The translations under genes and the position numbers were made by a program. The notes below the pieces were generated by a model. The model had not been told where the DNA came from. It made no database searches and saw only the letters and a list, made by a program, of their open reading frames with translations. From Pseudomonas sp. 14P_8.1_Bac3 (GTDB taxonomy: Bacteria; Pseudomonadota; Gammaproteobacteria; Pseudomonadales; Pseudomonadaceae), in NCBI RefSeq assembly GCF_025466085.1, contig NZ_JANLOD010000026.1, forward strand, positions 28,623-92,622: 64,000 bases of DNA, read 5' to 3'. Positions 35,264-43,496 of this stretch are shown piece by piece. Each line of letters begins with the position of its first letter. The first letter of the stretch is position 1.

Positions 35264-36853
35264 GTGGTCGACTTCATCGTGGTTGGGGGCGGGTCAGCCG
35301 GGTGTGTCCTGGCGGCACGCCTGAGCGAAAATGCGCAGGTTTCGGTGGTGCTTCTCGAAGAGGGGCCGAGGGACACCCACCCGTTCATCCATCTGCCGGT
35401 CGGTTTCTATAAGACCAGCCAGGGCAATCTGGTCGAACGTTACCCTTGGGAACCACCAGCGGACTATATCGGCGCAGCCAACCCGAGCATGGTGCAAGCA
35501 CGCGTGCTCGGTGGCGGGAGTTCCGTCAATGCCATGGTGTACCTGCGTGGGCAACCGGCCGATTACGACTGTTGGGCGGCGAATGGCGCAGAGGGCTGGG
35601 GCTACGAGGACGTGCTGCCCTACTTCAAGAAATGCGAGACCAACGATCGGTTCAGTAACGATGCGCACGGCACCGAGGGTCCGCTCGGCGTCAGCGATCA
35701 GCGCTACACCCACCCGCTGACCAAGTTCTGGCTGCAAGCCTGCCAACAGGCCGGGCTGCCCTACAACGCCGATTTCAATTCCGGGGTGCAGGACGGCTGC
35801 GGGCTTTATCAGATCAACGCCAGGAATGGCCTGCGATCGAGCACGTCGGTCGCGTACCTGAAGCCGGCGCGCAAACGAACCAACCTGACGGTTAAAACCA
35901 ACTGCCGGGTCTTGCGCATTCTGGTCGAAAACGGCCGTGCAACGGGCGTTGAATACCTGGAGCAGAACCAGCGTCGGGTCCTCCGGGCCGAGCGCGAGGT
36001 CATCGTCAGCGCGGGCGCGATCAACACGCCGAAGCTGCTGATGCTGTCCGGCATTGGTCCCGCCGATCACCTGCGGGACACAGGCGTCGAGGTGCGACAT
36101 GACCTGCCCGGGGTCGGCCAGAACCTGCAGGATCACATCGAAGTCTCACTGATCAACGAACTGCGCCATCCGTTGAGCTACGACAAGTACAAGAAACCGC
36201 ACTGGAAACTCGCGGCTGGCTTGCAGTACGCGCTGTTTCGAGGGGGACCAGTGACGTCCAACGTGGTCGAAGGTGGTGCGTTCTGGCGTACGTCGGTGGC
36301 CGAGAATCGTGCGGACGCCCAATTCTGCTTCATGGCCGGAGCCGGGGTGGAAGCCGGGGTCGGTTCCGTACCCGGGGGCAACGGCTGCACCCTGAACGTG
36401 TGCCAGACCCGTCCGCGCTCGACGGGTGCCGTGACGTTGCGCAGCGCAGACCCGATGGATTTCCCGTCGATAAAACCCAACTACCTGAGCGATCCGTTCG
36501 ATGTGGAGTGCATGGTACAGGCGACCGAGTTCGGTCGGCACATCATGTCCCAGCGCGCGATGGCCGGGCACATTCTGCGCGAGCACGTCCCCGCCGAACC
36601 GTTGCGCACCCGCGGCGATTACCTGAGATTCGTGCGACAGCAGGCGCATGCGGCGCTGCACCCGGTGGGCACCTGCAAAATGGGTACGGACGGGATGGCC
36701 GTGGTGGACAACCAATTGCGGGTACACGGGATCGAAGGCCTGCGGGTCGCCGACAACTCCATCGCGCCGAGCCTGTGCTCCAGCAATACCAATGCGCTGG
36801 CGATCATGATTGGCGAGAAGGCGGCGGATCATATCCAGCGTGGGCGTGCATAA
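35264..36853 (+). CDS. GMC-family FAD oxidoreductase (module A, copy 2)
   Basis: A 529-residue flavoprotein, clearly paralogous to the gene at 21846-23432 along its whole length. It has [37 protein letters not shown], and the active-site HAALHPVGTCKMG with Asn in SSNTNALAIMIGEKA. The open frame reaches back to 35132 through the REP doublet, but GTG 35264 aligns with the paralogue start and is preceded by an AGGGCGG stretch. It should oxidise an alcohol or sugar hydroxyl. Two such genes, one beside an importer and one in the sugar-enzyme operon, suggest two oxidations of related substrates or two subunits; that is inference. Confidence 0.87.
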   Translation: MVDFIVVGGGSAGCVLAARLSENAQVSVVLLEEGPRDTHPFIHLPVGFYKTSQGNLVERYPWEPPADYIGAANPSMVQARVLGGGSSVNAMVYLRGQPADYDCWAANGAEGWGYEDVLPYFKKCETNDRFSNDAHGTEGPLGVSDQRYTHPLTKFWLQACQQAGLPYNADFNSGVQDGCGLYQINARNGLRSSTSVAYLKPARKRTNLTVKTNCRVLRILVENGRATGVEYLEQNQRRVLRAEREVIVSAGAINTPKLLMLSGIGPADHLRDTGVEVRHDLPGVGQNLQDHIEVSLINELRHPLSYDKYKKPHWKLAAGLQYALFRGGPVTSNVVEGGAFWRTSVAENRADAQFCFMAGAGVEAGVGSVPGGNGCTLNVCQTRPRSTGAVTLRSADPMDFPSIKPNYLSDPFDVECMVQATEFGRHIMSQRAMAGHILREHVPAEPLRTRGDYLRFVRQQAHAALHPVGTCKMGTDGMAVVDNQLRVHGIEGLRVADNSIAPSLCSSNTNALAIMIGEKAADHIQRGRA

Positions 36854-36880
36854 CCCTATCCGCGGCAGCCGCACGACTGA

Positions 36881-36970
36881 CTGCAGGAGCCGGCTTGCTG
36901 ACGATAGCGTTGCATCCGCCAACATTTATCGCCTGAGCGGGCGCTATCGCCAGCAAGCCGAACTCCTGCA
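36881..36970. repeat. REP doublet with diverged arms
   Basis: Arms CTGCAGGAGCCGGCTTGCTG (36881-36900) and CGCTATCGCCAGCAAGCCG with CTCCTGCA (36942-36969). Both arms have drifted from the standard GTAGGAGCCAGC. It lies between convergent genes. Confidence 0.75.
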
Positions 36971-36992
36971 AATGCAGGTGTGCACCGCTTCT

Positions 36993-39107
36993 TCAAACCC
37001 TGAAATTGCTCATCAGTCGTTGCTGCTGGTTCGCCAGGTCATTCAAGGCCTGGCTGATCCGCGCCGACTGATCCGCCTGCGCCACCAATGCCCCGGTCAC
37101 GTCCCTGATGGCCGAGACGTTGCGGTTCACCTCTTCCGTCACCGCGCTCTGCTCCTCCGCCGCACTGGCGATTTGCAGGTTCATGTCGGTCATGATGTCG
37201 ATGTTCTGGCTGACATTGGCCAGGGCATCGACAGCCTCCAGCGCCTGCGCAGCGCTGTCATCGGCCTGGCGATGCTGACTTTGCATGGCACTCACGACAT
37301 CGCGCGTCCCGCTCTGCAGGCTTTCGATCACAGCCTGGATCTCGCTCACTGAATCCTGCGTGCGCTGGGCCAGATGCCGAACCTCGTCCGCCACCACCGC
37401 AAAACCCCGACCGGTCTCCCCCGCTCTCGCCGCTTCGATGGCAGCGTTCAGCGCCAACAGATTGGTTTGCCGAGCGATGTTGCGGATCACATCGAGCACG
37501 CTGCCGATTTGCTCGCTGCTGTCGGCGAGTTGGCGAACTCCGGCCATGGCGCCGTTCATGTGGTTAGCCAGGGATTGAATGGATTGCGCAGCGGTTTCGA
37601 TCGTGCCCTTGCAGGATCGGGCCGCGACATCGCCATTGCGCGCTGCGGTTGCGGCCATGGAAGCATTACGGGCGACGTCCTGGGCGGTGGCGCTCATCTC
37701 ATGCGCGGCCGTCGCGACCTGCTCGACTTCCCGCAATTGCTGCTGCATGCCGCTGCTGGTCCGGGTGGCGATCGACGACGCCTGGTCGGCGGTGGAACGC
37801 GTGTCCAGCACGCTCTGGCTGACCTGGGCGATGATCGGCTGCAGCTTGTCGAGGAAGCGATTGAACCAGCCCACCAGCGTGCCCATTTCATCGCGGCGCT
37901 CGGCACTCAGGCGTTGGGTCAGATCGCCCTCGCCGTTGGCGATGTTTTCAAGCATTGCGCTGACCCGGCGGATCGGCCGGGTGACGCTCACCGCCAACCA
38001 GCCCATCAGCAATGTGCCGGCCAGGGTAACGCCAATGCCGGTAGCCACCTGCACGATGATCGATGTTCGATTGGATTGCTCCAGTACCTGCTGCAACGCC
38101 GCGACCGACGCCATCAACGTGGCGCGCGGCACCTCGATCACCGTCATCCACTGGCTGGCGTTGGGGATGGGGGAAAATGGCACGACGAGCATGACGTTCG
38201 GATTGCCGCCATCATCGATCACCAGCGTCTTGCCCGACTTCGCATTCTCGAACATGTCAGCCGCCTGTTGCGCAAAAATGTCCATGATGGATTTTCCCAG
38301 CGCCGCAGGATCGCCGCTCCTGCCCATGACAGCACCCGCGGCGCTGACAAAGGTCAGTTGCCCCTGCCCCTCAAACAGCGACGCACTCGCTTTTTGGGCG
38401 ATGTTTTGCAAGCTGCTCAAGGGCAGGTCGATGCTGACCACGCCGAGAAATTTGCCGCCATCCAGCAACGGAATCGCGATGCTCGAGGTCAGGGTTGGCA
38501 CATCGTTGAGCAGGAACGAATACGGCTCGATCAGGCACGCCTTGCGGGTTTTCTTCGGGCAGTTCCACCACTCTTTTCCGGGGTCGCCGTCGTCCTGCAT
38601 GTCCTTGTCTTCGAGAATGAAATTTTGCATCGAAGAGACGTATACCCCGAAACGGCCATTGGCGTTGCCGGAGAAGTCGGCGCCGTTGATGTTGCTCGCG
38701 TCGGCACCGTCCAGTGCATTGGGCTCGAAGGCGAGGCCCACGCCGAGTATCTCCGGCGTGGTTGCCACCTGCGCGCGAAGCAACCGGTACAGATCGGCCC
38801 GCACTTGCTTAGGGGCCAGACCGTTTTGCCGGGCCTGACGGCGCAGCATGACGACCTGGGTCGCCAGTGAGCGAGTGAACATCATGCTGCTGAGAAACCG
38901 CTGCTCGATGCCATTGGCCTGGAGGTGCCCGGTGGCGTCCAGGTATTGCATGGAGGCCAGGGACAATGAATCCGTGCTCGACTGACTGACCACGGCGGAG
39001 GTGTCGCGCATCTGATGAATCGAAAACCCCACCAGACAGAACACCATCACACACAGGCAACTGCCGGCGGCCAGCGTAATTCTTGTTTTAATCGACAAGG
39101 TTTGCAT
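36993..39107 (-). CDS. Methyl-accepting chemotaxis protein with dCache sensor
   Basis: A 704-residue chemoreceptor: an N-terminal membrane helix ([19 protein letters not shown]), a periplasmic double-Cache sensor (about 50-350, with [18 protein letters not shown] and [14 protein letters not shown] typical of the distal pocket), a second helix near 358-380, a HAMP domain and a long signalling domain with the hairpin tip [20 protein letters not shown]. No CheB/CheR-tethering pentapeptide is present at the C-terminus (ending LMSNFRV). Its ligand is unknown. Its place between two catabolic modules suggests it senses a compound they break down, which is inference only. Confidence 0.9.
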   Translation of the reverse strand: MQTLSIKTRITLAAGSCLCVMVFCLVGFSIHQMRDTSAVVSQSSTDSLSLASMQYLDATGHLQANGIEQRFLSSMMFTRSLATQVVMLRRQARQNGLAPKQVRADLYRLLRAQVATTPEILGVGLAFEPNALDGADASNINGADFSGNANGRFGVYVSSMQNFILEDKDMQDDGDPGKEWWNCPKKTRKACLIEPYSFLLNDVPTLTSSIAIPLLDGGKFLGVVSIDLPLSSLQNIAQKASASLFEGQGQLTFVSAAGAVMGRSGDPAALGKSIMDIFAQQAADMFENAKSGKTLVIDDGGNPNVMLVVPFSPIPNASQWMTVIEVPRATLMASVAALQQVLEQSNRTSIIVQVATGIGVTLAGTLLMGWLAVSVTRPIRRVSAMLENIANGEGDLTQRLSAERRDEMGTLVGWFNRFLDKLQPIIAQVSQSVLDTRSTADQASSIATRTSSGMQQQLREVEQVATAAHEMSATAQDVARNASMAATAARNGDVAARSCKGTIETAAQSIQSLANHMNGAMAGVRQLADSSEQIGSVLDVIRNIARQTNLLALNAAIEAARAGETGRGFAVVADEVRHLAQRTQDSVSEIQAVIESLQSGTRDVVSAMQSQHRQADDSAAQALEAVDALANVSQNIDIMTDMNLQIASAAEEQSAVTEEVNRNVSAIRDVTGALVAQADQSARISQALNDLANQQQRLMSNFRV

Positions 39108-39168
39108 TGCATTGCCTCATTCAAGTCCAGCCTGGAATAACGGGATTTTTTCGAACGGTTCAAAAAAA

Positions 39169-39190
39169 AGGCTCCCCGAATGGGGAGCCT
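39169..39190 (-). terminator. Rho-independent terminator of the HisD-like gene
   Basis: Perfect 9-bp stem (AGGCTCCCC / GGGGAGCCT) with GAAT loop. On the minus strand it runs into eight T residues. It lies 100 bp beyond the stop of the HisD-like gene and upstream of the chemoreceptor start, so it separates the two. Confidence 0.9.
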
Positions 39191-39289
39191 GAACACACGT
39201 GGCAAGACGGTAAGAGTGACCGGCAGCAGCGAGAAACGACCCTTTTTCTCGCCACCCGCTTGCCACGCGCGGCAAATGACTTGACGACC

Positions 39290-40573
39290 TCAAGCGGATT
39301 TCTTGTACCGCCGAATGCGGATGTCCGCCTGCTCCTTGTGCCCGGCAAAACCTTCCATGCCGCACAGACGCGAGCAGTATTCGCCGACCAGCACCGAGGC
39401 TTCGTCCGTCAGGACACGTTGATAGGTGCAGGTCTTGATGAACTTGCCGACCCACAGGCCGCCGGTGTAGCGCGCGGTGCCGGTGGTCGGCAAGGTGTGG
39501 TTGGTGCCGATCACCTTGTCACCGTAGGAGACATTGGTGCGCTGGCCGAGGAACAGCGCGCCGTAGTTGGTCATGTGCTCAAGGAAATACAGCGGGTCCC
39601 GGGTCATGACTTGCACGTGCTCGGAGGCGATCCGGTCGGCTTCCGCGACCAGTTCGTCCACGGTGTCGCAGAGGATAATTTCGCCATAATCACGCCACGC
39701 CACCGAAGCGACCGGCGCAGTAGACAGAATGGCCAACTGCCGCTCGATTTCCGCTGGCAGGGTTTCCGCCAGCTCAGGGCTGTTGGTCAGGAACACGGCT
39801 GGAGAGTTGACGCCGTGCTCAGCCTGACCAAGCAAGTCGGCGGCGATGATTTCCACATCGGAGCTGTCGTCGGCAATCACGAGGGTCTCGGTCGGCCCGG
39901 CAATCAGGTCGATACCGATCTTGCCAAACAGCTGACGCTTGGCTTCCGCGACATAGGCATTGCCAGGGCCGACGATCATATCGACCGGGGTGAAGGCTTC
40001 GGTGCCCAGCGCGAACGCGGCAATCGCCTGCACCCCGCCGACGCAATAGATTTCATCAGCTCCCGCCAGGTACATGGCGGTGACGATGGCCGGGTGTGGC
40101 TTGCCATCAAACGGTGGCGCTGCGGCCACAACCCTTTTGACGCCCGCCACCTTGGCCGTCAGCACGCTCATGTGCGCCGATGCCAGCAACGGGTATTTAC
40201 CGCCAGGAATGTAGCAACCCACCGAGTTCACCGGAATGTTGCGATGGCCGAGAATCACGCCCGGCAAGGTCTCGACTTCAACGTCGTGCATGGAAGCTTT
40301 TTGCACTTCGGCAAAACGACGTACTTGCGCCTGGGCGAACTTGATATCGCCGATTTCCTGTTCGGACAGACTGGCGACACACGCCGCGATTTCTTCATCG
40401 GTCAGACGGAAGGACACCGGTTCCCAGTGATCAAATTTCTTCGAGTATTCGCGAACGGCGGTGTCACCGTTTTTGGCGACGTTGGCGATGATTTGCTCAA
40501 CCGTCTCGCGGACTTGGGACGCAATCTCCGCTTGAGCTTCGACAGGTTTACTTTTCTTCAGGTAACGAATCAT
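39290..40573 (-). CDS. HisD-family dehydrogenase, HpsN-like rather than histidinol dehydrogenase
   Basis: A 427-residue zinc/NAD enzyme of the histidinol dehydrogenase family. It keeps [73 protein letters not shown] (zinc ligands) and the catalytic Glu-His in SEHVQVM. It is not in a his operon and resembles the HpsN (sulphopropanediol dehydrogenase) branch, whose members turn a diol into an acid by two NAD-linked steps. The true substrate is unknown. ATG 40573 with GGAG seven bases upstream is used; the frame is open to 40699 but with no SD. Its promoter region carries both the module B operator and the GACGCR repeats. Confidence 0.88.
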   Translation of the reverse strand: MIRYLKKSKPVEAQAEIASQVRETVEQIIANVAKNGDTAVREYSKKFDHWEPVSFRLTDEEIAACVASLSEQEIGDIKFAQAQVRRFAEVQKASMHDVEVETLPGVILGHRNIPVNSVGCYIPGGKYPLLASAHMSVLTAKVAGVKRVVAAAPPFDGKPHPAIVTAMYLAGADEIYCVGGVQAIAAFALGTEAFTPVDMIVGPGNAYVAEAKRQLFGKIGIDLIAGPTETLVIADDSSDVEIIAADLLGQAEHGVNSPAVFLTNSPELAETLPAEIERQLAILSTAPVASVAWRDYGEIILCDTVDELVAEADRIASEHVQVMTRDPLYFLEHMTNYGALFLGQRTNVSYGDKVIGTNHTLPTTGTARYTGGLWVGKFIKTCTYQRVLTDEASVLVGEYCSRLCGMEGFAGHKEQADIRIRRYKKSA

Positions 40574-40679
40574 CAATGTGCTCCAGGTGGTTCTTGAGGG
40601 CACGCGGCATGCCCTCAGCATTGGCGACCATCTTTTCTCACCCCCCTGCCCCCGGCAATTTCGCAGCGTCCTTATTGAT

Positions 40680-40706
40680 GACGCGATCTGACGCAGCACA
40701 GACGCA
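40680..40706. promoter_or_regulatory. Triple GACGCR direct repeat
   Basis: GACGCG at 40680-40685, GACGCA at 40690-40695 and GACGCA at 40701-40706, spaced 10 and 11 bp. It sits about 110-130 bp upstream of the HisD-like start. The same word in 10-bp tandem occurs in the ABC control region, so a shared regulator, perhaps the XRE protein of module A, may act on both. Confidence 0.5.
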
Positions 40707-40735
40707 ATGCTGAAGCACTTAAGCCAGCAACTAAC

Positions 40736-40749
40736 GTTATTCGTATAAC
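40736..40749. promoter_or_regulatory. Likely LacI-family operator (one mismatch), HisD-like promoter
   Basis: GTTATTCGTATAAC differs at one base from the perfect GTTATACGTATAAC seen at three other sites. It lies 163 bp upstream of the HisD-like start and 184 bp (centre to centre) from the operator before the ThuA operon, so looping between them is possible. Confidence 0.6.
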
Positions 40750-40918
40750 CCTTTCTTCTTAAAACAGTCCCAGCTGAACTGCATCTGAATTACGCCAGCG
40801 CAGGCACTCTGGATTTATCAGGCCAGAAGCCCTCTATATCAACGCCCTCAAGTCGCCCTTCATGAAAATGATCATACAGCCATTGACTTAGCGATTCGGA
40901 GTGATAGCTTAAATAAGC

Positions 40919-40934
40919 GGTTATACGTATAACC
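40919..40934. promoter_or_regulatory. Likely LacI-family operator of the ThuA-ThDP-GMC operon
   Basis: A perfect 16-bp palindrome GGTTATACGTATAACC, 35 bp upstream of the ThuA-like start codon. Its position overlaps or follows the expected promoter, as for a repressor. The size and CG-centred symmetry fit LacI/GalR-type operators, and a LacI gene lies 4.3 kb downstream. Confidence 0.72.
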
Positions 40935-40969
40935 TAATAATCACACCCAACTTGAAGAGGTGACCAACC

Positions 40970-41695
40970 GTGAGTCGAGTCTTGTATCTATTCGGTGGCT
41001 GGCCCGGCCATTACCCCTATGAAATTGCTGCATGGGCCCGGACCGTTTTCCAGGAGCTGGATTTCCAGGTTGAAGAGTCGACTGACATCTTCACCCTGGA
41101 CAGGGACTTGACCGGTTACGACCTGATCGTGATCGGCTGGAACAACGCCGTCACGACGGAAACGCTGACCGCCTCTCAGGAAAACCGCCTGCTCGAAGCG
41201 ATCGAAAGCGGCACCGGGCTGGTGGGTTGGCACGGTGCGGGTGCGGCGTTCCGCGCCAGCCTCAAGTACCACTGGGTGTTGGGTGGATCGTTTCTCGAAC
41301 ATCCGATGGGCGAAGGGTTTCCCCACCCCTACCAGGTCAACGTCATCGATCACAGCCATGAGGTCACTCAGGGCGTCGAAGACTTCGAAGTGCGCTCCGA
41401 GCAGTACTACATGCAGGTCGACCCGAACATTCATGTGCTTGCCGAAACCACCTTCGACGGCAACCCGTTCCCCTGGATCAAGGGCCATCGCAGCCCGGTC
41501 GCCTGGGTTCGTCAATGGGGCCAAGGCCGGGTGTTCTATCACTCGATCGGGCATGACACCAGCAACCTCGCCGACCCGAATATCCGCCGCCTGACCAAGC
41601 AGGGCCTGAACTGGGCGACCCGCGGGCGTGCCACGAATACCGGGGAAACCGAGCCATCCACTTCCGCTTCATCAACCCAAGGAGTCCTGTCATGA
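40970..41695 (+). CDS. ThuA-like (trehalose-utilization type) protein
   Basis: A 241-residue protein of the ThuA-like class-I glutamine-amidotransferase fold. It has the start VLYLFGGWPGHYPYEIA, the elbow-like segment GTGLVGWHGAGAAFRASLKYHW, the loop GGSFLEHPMGEGFPHPY and VAWVRQWGQGRVFYHSIGHD near the C-terminus. ThuA proteins work with keto-sugar pathways (for example 3-keto disaccharide use), probably as hydratases or isomerases, but this copy's reaction is unknown. It starts at GTG 40970 with AGAGG upstream. Its stop overlaps the next start by 4 bp (ATGA), so it is coupled to the ThDP gene. It is 35 bp from an operator. Confidence 0.85.
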   Translation: MSRVLYLFGGWPGHYPYEIAAWARTVFQELDFQVEESTDIFTLDRDLTGYDLIVIGWNNAVTTETLTASQENRLLEAIESGTGLVGWHGAGAAFRASLKYHWVLGGSFLEHPMGEGFPHPYQVNVIDHSHEVTQGVEDFEVRSEQYYMQVDPNIHVLAETTFDGNPFPWIKGHRSPVAWVRQWGQGRVFYHSIGHDTSNLADPNIRRLTKQGLNWATRGRATNTGETEPSTSASSTQGVLS

Positions 41696-43479
41696 CTAAA
41701 TTGACCGGCAGCCAGATCGTGGCGCAAACCCTGAAAAACTATGGCGTCGAATATGTCGCCGGTATTCCTGGCCACGGGATCTGGACACTCACCGATGCCT
41801 TCCTGGAAGAAGACTCGAAACTCAAGTTCATCCAGGTCTTCCACGAGCAGAGCGCGGTGCACCTCGCGGACGGTTACTACCGGGTGTCGGGCAAGCCGAT
41901 GGCGGCGGTGACCTCAATCGGCGCCGGTGCCACCAACACCATTATTGGCCTCGCCACCGCCTTCACCGACTCCACCAGCCTGATGCTGATCACCGGCGGC
42001 CCGCCCACCCACATGCGCGGTCACGGTTTGCTGCAAGAGCTGGAGCGCTACACCGACAACGACTTCCCGAAGATCGCCGAAGCCGTGACCAAGCGCCATT
42101 GGGTCGCGACGCGCGTCGAAGAGTTGCCGTTCATGATGCACCGCGCCTGGAGCGCCATGGTCACCGGCCGTCCTGGCCCGGTGCACATTGAAATCCCGAT
42201 GGACGTGCAAGCCGAAGCGGCCGAAGTGACGCTGCATGACCTCGAAGAACGCACCCCCATCGGCAAGTCATTCCCGGATCCTGCCGCCACGGCCCGTGCG
42301 GTTGAAGAGTTGCAGGCGTGCAAACGTCCGGTGCTGGTGATCGGCGGCGGTGTGATCACCGGCGAAGCGCATGCCGAGATCCTGGCCCTGGCCGAAGCGT
42401 GGAAAATCCCGGTGGTCACCACCTGGAACGGCAAGAGCGGTTTCCCCGAGGACCACGCACTGTTCGCCGGCAGCGTCGGCCAGACCGGCACGATGTGTGG
42501 CAACAAGGTGGCCTCGACCGCCGACGTGATCATCGCCGTGGGCTGTCGCTTCACTGACTGGTCGTCGTCGAGCTACGCCAAGGGCGTGACCTTCGCGATT
42601 CCGCCGTCGAAGCTGATTCACATCGACATCGACCCGCACGAAATCGGCAAGAACTACCCGGTGACCGTGGGCATCTGCGCCGACGCCAAGTATGCCCTCG
42701 CGGCCATCGTCGAAAGCCTCCAGGGCCAGACTGTCGATCGCACCGAATACCTGAGCGACCTGCGCGGCTATCAGGACGAATGGGAGACCAAGCTGGCCGG
42801 TCGTCGTGACTCCGATCGCTTCCCGTTCACCTCGCAACGGCCGCTGGGCGCGCTGCGAAAGGTCTTCCCGCGCGACACCATCGTGGTGGTCGGCTCCGGC
42901 AACACTCAAGGCGCGGTCAAGCAGACCTTCCCGGTCTACACCCCGCGCACGCACCTGACCTCGGGCGGGTTCTCGTCCATGGGCTGGGCGGTGCCTGCCG
43001 CCATCGGCGCCAAGCTGGCCGCGCCAGACCAACCGGTGGTATGCATCCTCGGCGACGGCGACTTCCTGATGACCTCTCAGGAAATCGCGATCTGCGTGAC
43101 CAATAACATTCCCGTGGTGTTCATGATCCAGAACAACGCCGGGTACATGTCGATTCGCGGCGGCCAGCGCAAGCAGACCAGTCGTCACATCGGCACCGAG
43201 TTCAATCATCCGGATGGCACGCCTTACAGCCCGGATTTCAAAGCGGTCGGTGAGGCGTTCGGCCTGAAATCCTATCGTGTAGAGCGTCCGGAAGACCTCG
43301 AGCCGATCCTGCAGGAAGCGCTGGAGCTGAATGCGCCGGTGCTGATCGAAATCCCGACCGATCGCGACGCCGCGGGCCCTTGGGTTCCAGGCTGGTGGGA
43401 CTTCCCGATTCCTGAGTACATCACTGATGAACGCCAGGACGAGTATCGGGAACTGCGCAACTCCGAACAGCACCTATAA
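41692..43479 (+). CDS. ThDP-dependent enzyme, acetolactate-synthase-like, full length
   Basis: A 595-residue three-domain ThDP enzyme: PYR (about 1-175, with activating Glu in FHEQSAVHLADGY), a central domain (about 190-330, RPVLVIGGGVITGEAHAE) and PP (about 370-560, GDGDFLMTSQEIAICVTNN... NNAGY). It resembles acetolactate synthase and benzoylformate decarboxylase relatives but is not linked to ilv genes and lacks an IlvN-type partner. Likely roles are decarboxylation or C-C cleavage of a 2-keto acid or diketone. It overlaps ThuA by 4 bp and the GMC gene follows 17 bp later. The shorter homologue at 29119-30288 belongs to module A. Confidence 0.87.
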   Translation: MTKLTGSQIVAQTLKNYGVEYVAGIPGHGIWTLTDAFLEEDSKLKFIQVFHEQSAVHLADGYYRVSGKPMAAVTSIGAGATNTIIGLATAFTDSTSLMLITGGPPTHMRGHGLLQELERYTDNDFPKIAEAVTKRHWVATRVEELPFMMHRAWSAMVTGRPGPVHIEIPMDVQAEAAEVTLHDLEERTPIGKSFPDPAATARAVEELQACKRPVLVIGGGVITGEAHAEILALAEAWKIPVVTTWNGKSGFPEDHALFAGSVGQTGTMCGNKVASTADVIIAVGCRFTDWSSSSYAKGVTFAIPPSKLIHIDIDPHEIGKNYPVTVGICADAKYALAAIVESLQGQTVDRTEYLSDLRGYQDEWETKLAGRRDSDRFPFTSQRPLGALRKVFPRDTIVVVGSGNTQGAVKQTFPVYTPRTHLTSGGFSSMGWAVPAAIGAKLAAPDQPVVCILGDGDFLMTSQEIAICVTNNIPVVFMIQNNAGYMSIRGGQRKQTSRHIGTEFNHPDGTPYSPDFKAVGEAFGLKSYRVERPEDLEPILQEALELNAPVLIEIPTDRDAAGPWVPGWWDFPIPEYITDERQDEYRELRNSEQHL

Positions 43480-43496
43480 GAACTGGAGCGGCTCAC

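Noticed and set aside
39290..40573. Naming the HisD-like gene hisD or hpsN
   Set aside because: There is no his operon context, and HpsN function requires sulphopropanediol genes that are not present; only the family is supported.
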